Shown one piece after another: positions 57,540-64,000 of a DNA stretch of 64,000 nucleotides. The translations under genes and the position numbers were made by a program. This DNA is from Phlegmacium glaucopus (Eukaryota; Basidiomycota; Agaricomycetes; Agaricales; Cortinariaceae): the NCBI GenBank assembly GCA_015039465.1, contig MU130532.1, forward strand, positions 603,582-667,581. The letters run 5' to 3'. Under the pieces are notes generated by a model that was given only the letters and a program-made list of their open reading frames with translations, ran no database searches and had not been told where the DNA came from. Numbering within the stretch: position 1 is the stretch's first letter; every line of letters starts with the position of its first letter.

Positions 57540-59685
57540 TCATCCCGCAAAAGCGTTTTCGCTCACTTCAAAACCCAAACTATCCTTCGCAAAACCGCGC
57601 ATAGTCTTCTCCAGCTCTTCCTCAAACCCAAGTGGGCCTTTCGCATCTACATTTCCCAAATGCAACCTCATCTGAAGACCTCTGAGCCAAGTGACGAACT
57701 TGACCTTCCAGAAAGCAACGTCCAGGCTGAACATGACGGTACGGAAGACGAGATGGTGCCACCATTCTTTAACTCGTTCGACGATGCCAAGGTTGGTGTT
57801 CCGAATTTGAGAACGAGAGGCCCAAAAGCCGGTGATTTTGACGCGATTAACGGGAGATCCGAAAGCTTGATTGTTCCCTATGAGCATTTCTACTATCAGA
57901 AAATGTGGGTCTAATGGATGAGGTAGACAACAGACCTTGCACCATACGCATGTTTCGAGTTAGGAAAATCAACACCTTCGGCATACGATCCGTGTCGGTC
58001 AGGAACTCTTTAAGCTTCGCCTTCATCCTCACGCTCATCTCGTACTGGGTCAAAGGCTTCTTCTGCTCATCATCGGCTTTCTTTTCTTTCTTCTTTCTAC
58101 CCCTTCTCAATATGGTGGGTCGCATCAAGGTAAAGCTTGCCATCAGATCAGGCAGGCCCATCCCCCACCCTCTTGTCACTACATCGACTCCCTGATAGTC
58201 ACCCACCAACATTGCCCGCCAAAGCCTGACCCAGTCGCGTTTAAAGTCTTCTGCGACATGAACGTAGAGCCCATGATCAAGAAGTACGACCTGCGGACGA
58301 CTTGGATTTGACGGCAAAGGACGGACAAGAACATTGCCTGGATGAGGGTCACAGTGCACCCATCCCCACTCGAACATCTGTGCGGAGAAAAGTTCAACCA
58401 TGGTTTGCATGATGGCCTTGACACCACCTTTGAGTGGTTTTTCCGGCATAATGAGCGATGAAGTTGGAGATGAGACGGAAGATGCGACGAGGGAAGCAGC
58501 CGAGAGAGGGTCTGGAGATGAGGATTGTTGGTCAAAGCGTAGTGGCGGTTTTTCGCCCATGAGACGGAATATTCCTGGTTTGTCGCTCAGCCGTACGCCG
58601 TCAATCCATTCCGCTACCATGACTTTCTTGGTAGAGTATTCTGGGTATACTTTGGGAATATAGACCCTGTCCCTCAGCGTAGGTTCTTTAGCCACAAATT
58701 CAGCCGTCTGTCTCGCGTTGTTAGCTTCCCTGACAAAGTCTAGTTCTTGTCGAAGATGATCTGAGACGAAATCTTGACATTGATTTGAGAAATGAGATGT
58801 GATTAAGAAAGCTGGGAATGTTATTACGACTTACCAACAACGAAATAAACAGGCAGGTCAAATGCCCAATGTTCGAACATCCACATGACCATACGATAAG
58901 CACCGAGATCCCATTCCATCTGCTTGCTAACATCTGGCTTCTGGACTTTGACGGCGACCCATCGGTCTTCTTTTTCGGGTTTCCCATCCGGTCCCAACCT
59001 CGGCCACAGTTTTGCCTTGTGTACTTGAGCTATGCTAGCACTAGCCACGGCGTTTTCTTCAAAGATCTCGAATACACCACCGGGACCACTTGGTGGCCGA
59101 CCGAGCTCTGATACGAAAACTTTGTGGACGACGGAGTAGGGAATTTGAGGTGCGTCGTCGAATAAGCTGGCAAATTTAACTTGCATAGGCCGAGGGAGAA
59201 GAGCTGCGTTTGCACCTATTGCCTGACTGCGGGGTAGTAGTAAGTAATCATGATAGTGAATATCAAAAGAATGAATCGCACCCTATTTTGATGTACAGTC
59301 CGCCGTTGGATGTAAACAGGTTGAACACCCTTTCTGCAACCCGTTCGTGAAGTTGGGGAATAAATTCACTTTTTTCTTGTGTAAAATTAAGTTTGTAGTC
59401 GAGAGTGATTATTGCACACTATCATTTTTTTTTAAAAAAAATGGCCGATACAAGAAAAAAAGGAAGACGCACTGTCCATAGAGTTCTAAGGTTTCGTAAA
59501 ATCGACGATGCATTGTAGGTCTTGTCAATTGCGTATGCCGTGCCCAATCCAACAATAAGATAACCACTCCTTCTGATATACTTTGACAGTCGACTAGGTG
59601 GTGTTAGATTTGGAGTTGTTGTGTATCGTCTAATGATGGTCTGCTGAGGTAGAGACCTTGTGAGGCGTAGGATTAAGGGAAGCAT
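57540..59685 (-). CDS. Mitochondrial ABC1/UbiB-family atypical kinase (ADCK1/Cqd2-like)
   Basis: Starts MLPLILRLTRSLPQQTIIRRY, a basic amphipathic mitochondrial presequence, followed by a hydrophobic segment (GYLIVGLGTAYAID). Spliced exons give LYIKIGQAIG (the KxGQ motif), ENAVASASIAQVHKA (the Ala-rich loop), WVAVKVQKP (nucleotide-binding Lys), DFVREANNA, MVAEWIDGVR, WVHCDPHPGNVLV (catalytic loop) and LLDHGLYV. The last is a DHG in place of the kinase DFG, typical of the ADCK1/Mcp2 (Cqd2) branch, which affects coenzyme Q distribution and membrane lipids. A polar insert lies at about 58540-58440. The ATG at 59685 is chosen because it begins the presequence; another lies at 59745. All ABC1 signature residues are present. 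Confidence 0.88.
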
Positions 59686-61049
59686 AACTCGGCTGCATAT
59701 GTCCAGGCTACGAGTATATGAGCAGTCATAGAAGATGACGACCAAGCACGGCGTAGCACTATTTTAAATCTCCGACTCTTACTGCCCAAAGCCGAGCTGA
59801 GTAATCGTGTTATTATTCTTTCCCACAACCAAACAAGGATTGGTGTGTTAGTCTTTTATTTTCAAAGCAAAAACAATACATCCAACCTTATTGGTGGGGT
59901 TGGGTACGTGCTTTGAGGATCCCCCGACGAATACAGACTGTACCAGCGAGTGATGAGAATCCTCATCCATCAGACCATTGTTCTTTGAAGGGCGGTAAGG
60001 AAGAAAGGAGGATTGGGGATATGGAATTTTTTTTCAGCCTACACGTTTGGTCCATATTGGGGATATGCTTTTTTGTAACGAAGTTCGATCGGAGGCGTTT
60101 CTTGTTCCCACTTTCTACGCCCCCGACACTGGTTCCCGGCCTACAAGATGCTTCCGATCGCCCTAATTGGCGTTGGTTTTGGTGCGCTCCACTTGACAGC
60201 CTGGAATCTAGAGTTCCATCATGAGCGTAGTGGCGCGTATCAGCGTCCATCATTTCTACTCTCACTCTCCCTGTGAACATTCCCTTCTCTCTCTGGGTGC
60301 AACACGGAACCTTATAAAAGTTGCTTTACGACCATGGGTCAATAGTCTCGCTCAACTTGGCTTTTGTGGATTTCCAGGTTTGCAAAGGCTGACCCAATCT
60401 GTTGTCCATTGTTGAATCTATGTACGAAGGGTGGTAGATGTGATAATCAGTTTCAGAAAAACGTCTGAATGACAAGGTGATTTACACCGTTATAGCATGT
60501 CTTTACAATCGCAGCTACTTCTTGTGCTAAGTCAGGTCTTATGACCTCAGTCGCGCTTTGAATTCAGCAAAGGTTACTTACGAGCTCTTCCGAATAGGAT
60601 GCCTTTACAATAAACCAAGACGAATCACATTGCAATCGAATATGAATAAACACTAGAAGGTTAAGTGAACAAAGGATGCTTCGCAGACGTACCACCTGAT
60701 GATATCCTTTGTAAATGTTATACAAGCTTTGTTCCTCCAGATAACGATCATCACCTGTAATCGATGGTTAAGGAATCTCCTTTTGAGTTATCATACAAAG
60801 GTTGTCGAGTGAGATGGACCCATTGTTTTACTATTTGGACCCTCTCCGATCCTCTTTTGTCTAATTTTTCTCCATTTAGAGGTAATCGTGTTTGTGTTGC
60901 ATCACGTGTACAATAACAATGCACCCTTGCTTAACAGCAGTTAACACAGCCAAGTGGCCTTGTGCCCCGGGTCTGGGCGCTAACCTCATGAGTATTAAAA
61001 ACCTGACAGTTGCCATCATGGAGTCAACTTTTCTCTGACTCAAACCACA
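59686..61049. other. Intergenic region before the Argonaute gene
   Basis: About 1.36 kb. Short frames at 59913-60280 on both strands have no motif. No RNA gene is recognised. The Argonaute promoter must lie in the right part. Confidence 0.5.
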
Positions 61050-64000
61050 ATGAGTGATCGAGGCAATCCTAGAGGTAGAGGTGGTCGTGGTCAAGATTTT
61101 CCAGCAAGAGGACGGGGCTATGACGGTGGCCGCGGCAGCCCAGGAGACAGAGGTAGGGGAGGTGATGGTGGCCGTGGCAGCCCAGGAGACAGAGGTAGGG
61201 GAGGTGGTGGTGGCCGTGGCTTTGACGGTGGGGGTGGTGGACGAGGGAGAGGGGGCTTTGGTGGGCCAGTCATCTTTGCAGAGAACGTTCCTGCACAGGT
61301 TCCTCCACGACTATCACCCGCAAACCTTCAAAAACATATTACAGGATTCAAATCTTGTAAAGTCAGGCCTGAAAGGCCACTACGTCCTGGGTATGGTACT
61401 GTAGGAACCGAAGTCACCCTTCGAGCCAATTTTTTTGCGGTCAAGGTTCCACAAGGACCTATCTACGACTATACAGTAGAGATCTCACCAACGACAGACC
61501 TTAATAGGCTGAAAGCTCGCATCTTTGAGTTGCTTGAGCTTTCTCCTCTTTGTCAACCACATCTTCCTTATATCGCCCATGACCGTAGTCAAAGGCTCGT
61601 TTCAGCTCGCAAGCTTCCCCAGCCTTTGGACATTCAGATTCCATTCTACGACGACCACCAGGATGGTCCTTCGCCTAAATCAAAGATATACACGCTCTCG
61701 ATCGTCCTTCAACGGGAACTCGATCCTCGTCAATTGACACGGTATGCGTACAATCATTTTGACCCATAGTATAAGTGTATTGAATGATCTTGTCCTTGTA
61801 GGTATATGGATGGAGCCACAGAATCCCGCGATTACGACCCTCTGCCTCTTATCTCGGCACTCAACATTGTCCTTCAACAACATTCCACTCGTACTGGGGT
61901 TCGGGTGGGCAAGAATCGTTTCTTTTTCCCTACCTCAACGGAAAGGATCGAACTCGGCCCTGGTGTTCAAGCGGTTCAAGGGTTCTACGCTTCTATACGT
62001 CCTGCATTCCAACAACTGATGGTAAACGTGTATGTCATATCATTTTTACTGCAACGATCTACTTTGGAACTAATATATATTCACTCGATCAGGAATGTTT
62101 GCATGACCGCTTTCATCGAACCCGGAAATCTTGCAGATAGACTCAACTCCTTCCACCAGAGTTCAAGAGGAGCCATGCCTACACTCCCAAAGGCCATGGT
62201 CCAAAGCATCCGGATAAAGGTAAAACACCTCGGATATAAGAGAAAGCTAGTCGCTATAGGAACTACGTCCGCTCGAAATACCTATTTCGATTGTGAAGAA
62301 TATGGAGGAAAGATATCTGTAGAACAATACTTCTTGAAAAGTAAGTCGCGCCGTAAAAAACAAGGATCTAGTTCGCTAACGGCTGTCAAACAGAATACCA
62401 AAGGAAATTGAAATTTGCCGCAGACTTACCGGTCGTCAATCTCGGCTCAGCGACGCGAAAGAATTGGGTTCCGGCCGAATTATGCGATATCGAACCTGGA
62501 AGTGCTTACCGCGGTAAGCTCAGCGACAAAGAAACCGCTCAGATGATCCGTTATGCATGCAACCCTCCAAGGCGAAACGCAGAAGCCGTCGTCGGTAGTG
62601 GGTTCCCTTTACTTGGATTAGCTCCTCTCGCACCGCCCACAGATGGATTCGGTATGGCAATCAACACTGCTATGGCTGTCGTCCCAGGCCGCGAGCTCAA
62701 CCCCCCTCGTTTGACGTACAGGGCCGGCAATGCGAGGGTCCAGAACGGCAGTTGGAATATCCTCGAGGTGAAATTCCATCGGGGCGCTACCGTTTCGAGC
62801 TGGTGGCTTCTCGTCGTGCAAGATGGAAGACACGTTTTGAAGGGTCCTGCAGACCCGAATATGCAGGGCATTGTTAATGGGTTTAGAGAGAAGTTGAAGA
62901 GGAGTGGGGTCGCTATACCGGATGGGATGCCTAAACTCCTTCCGCCGGCCAAGTTTCAGAGCCCCCATCAGGACCCAGGGAGGGTGGAAGGCCTCAATAA
63001 TATTCGACAAATCCTCAAGGATGCGTTAAAAACAACACCGAAGCCTAGTTTCATTCTCGTCCTTTTAGAAAACAGGGACAATTTTATCTATCCCGGTATC
63101 AAGGTGAGCAATCCTTGTTTTTTTTTTCTTTCTTCCAAATTTTGATCCTTCGTCCGTAGCGCATTGGTGATGTCGAATTCGGCATCAACACTATTCATAT
63201 GCAAGTAGACAAGGTCTTGGGCGATGCCAAGAAACAAGATCAATATTTTTCGAATGTTGCTTTGAAAGTCAACACAAAACTAGGAGGTGTGAATCATTTG
63301 GTAAGTTTTTTTATCTTATCCCTCGTCGTTTGAATTTTTTATTTTTTTTTACTTAGTTAGATGACAGTGCTATGCGGTGGTTGACGAAGAAGAAGACGAT
63401 GATGGTCGGAATCGACGTTACTCATCCTGGTCCGGGAAGTAGAGAGGGTACTCCGTCCATTGCGGCCGTTGTGGCCAGTGTCGATGACTCGTTCGTCCAA
63501 TTCCCTGCAAGTCTGAGAATCCAAGCGAGCAAGAAAGAGGTGGGGCTACCTCTATTCTACATTAACGCCTAACACTAATTTCCTGGCGGTGTCAGATGCT
63601 GGACGAATTGACGTCTATGTTGGTAGAACGATTACAAGTCTATGAACGGAAGAATAAGCTCCTTCCAGACCGAATCTTTATATACCGTGATGGCGTATCA
63701 GAGGTGAGTATTCATCCTTTTTTTGTGATAATTTCGTTGATGAATGATAATGTTCAGGGCCAATTTGACTCTGTGATAGGGGAAGAGCTTCCACAGATCC
63801 TTGACGCTTTCAAAAAGCTCAACACTAAGGATCGTAAGAAGGCTTATAGACCTCAACTATCAATTATCATCTGCGGGTGAGTTTCTTTTTGATTAGTGTT
63901 GTCGAAAGACCGTTCGTTTATACCATTCTTTTTCTCTTCTAGGAAACGACATCACGCCAAGTGAGTTCTTCCAAACCTATACATTAGAAAATACATCATC
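61050..64000 (+). CDS. Argonaute protein, 3' end beyond the window
   Basis: The small-RNA-guided effector of RNA interference. It starts MSDRGNPRGRGGRGQ. An RGG-rich tail (about 70 residues) contains a 42-bp/14-residue tandem unit (GGRGSPGDRGRGGD). The N domain follows (YGTVGTEVTLRANFFAVKV, ISPTTDLNRLKARIFELLE), then linker and PAZ (RFFFPTSTERIELGPGVQA, TYFDCEEYGGKISVEQYF). MID comes next (PPRLTYRAGNARVQNGSWN, KPSFILVLLENRDNFIY). PIWI begins MMVGIDVTHPGPGS (first catalytic Asp) and continues RIFIYRDGVSEGQFDSVI (second Asp) and LSIIICGKRHHAK. Introns are short, for example near 61742-61800 and 62030-62092. The last visible exon ends near 63960 at a GTGAG donor, so the rest of PIWI, including the final His of the catalytic tetrad, is not in the window. 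Confidence 0.93.

Noticed and set aside
59913..60280. Overlapping 103- and 105-codon frames on opposite strands
   Set aside because: Neither shows a domain, splice partner or biased composition.
1..64000. CRISPR array, rRNA gene or bacterial-type operon
   Set aside because: No regular repeat-spacer pattern or rRNA signature was seen. The window is nuclear fungal DNA.

Overview
This is nuclear DNA of a mushroom-forming basidiomycete (Agaricomycetes, probably Agaricales). Genes are dense and split by 45-80 bp introns. The proteins are fungal (TOM70, DPH2, a TTC7/Ypp1-like TPR protein, Eos1, an ADCK1/Cqd2-type ABC1 kinase, Argonaute, F-box proteins), and two of the uncharacterised families resemble ones I associate with Agaricomycetes.

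The left half (about 2.9-31.0 kb) is dominated by two large Helitrons placed head to head. Element A reads leftwards (13379 down to 2897, about 10.5 kb). Element B reads rightwards (17548 to 31019, about 13.5 kb). Both carry the same 20-bp 5' end, which contains a GTCGAC-TTC-GTCGAC hairpin, and the same 20-bp 3' hairpin (ACCTTGCTTTACAGCAAGGT). ACCTTGCTG recurs inverted just inside the 5' end, giving asymmetric terminal inverted repeats of the Helitron2/Helentron type rather than the classical TC...CTRR ends. Each element has the same gene order: an accessory gene reading outward toward the 5' end (A1/B1), an accessory gene in Rep orientation (A2/B2), then a roughly 2000-residue Rep-helicase (HUH Rep plus PIF1 helicase). 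The pairs are diverged, so the two-gene accessory module looks like a conserved part of this Helitron lineage. I do not recognise the accessory proteins. Element B also carries two antisense passenger genes absent from A. Element A is broken by two single in-frame TGA codons. The 4.2-kb host island between the two 5' ends holds a mitochondrial carrier gene and a gene with a possible PD-(D/E)XK-like nuclease pattern.

The right half (31-64 kb) is mostly ordinary host DNA. A TTC7/Ypp1-like gene and DPH2 are divergent across a 43-bp shared promoter. They are followed by TOM70, a Cys/His plus Ser/Pro-rich two-exon gene lying next to a 917-bp stretch with no CpG at all, a secreted Cys-rich protein, EOS1, a small two-exon gene, an acidic orphan gene, an F-box protein, a FAD monooxygenase, an ABC1 kinase and an Argonaute cut off by the window end. 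Gene-poor stretches lie at 0.3-2.9, 43.2-45.3, 48.5-50.3 and 59.7-61.0 kb.

Exon joins were made by eye from GT-AG rules, frame and comparison between the paired copies. No similarity search was run.
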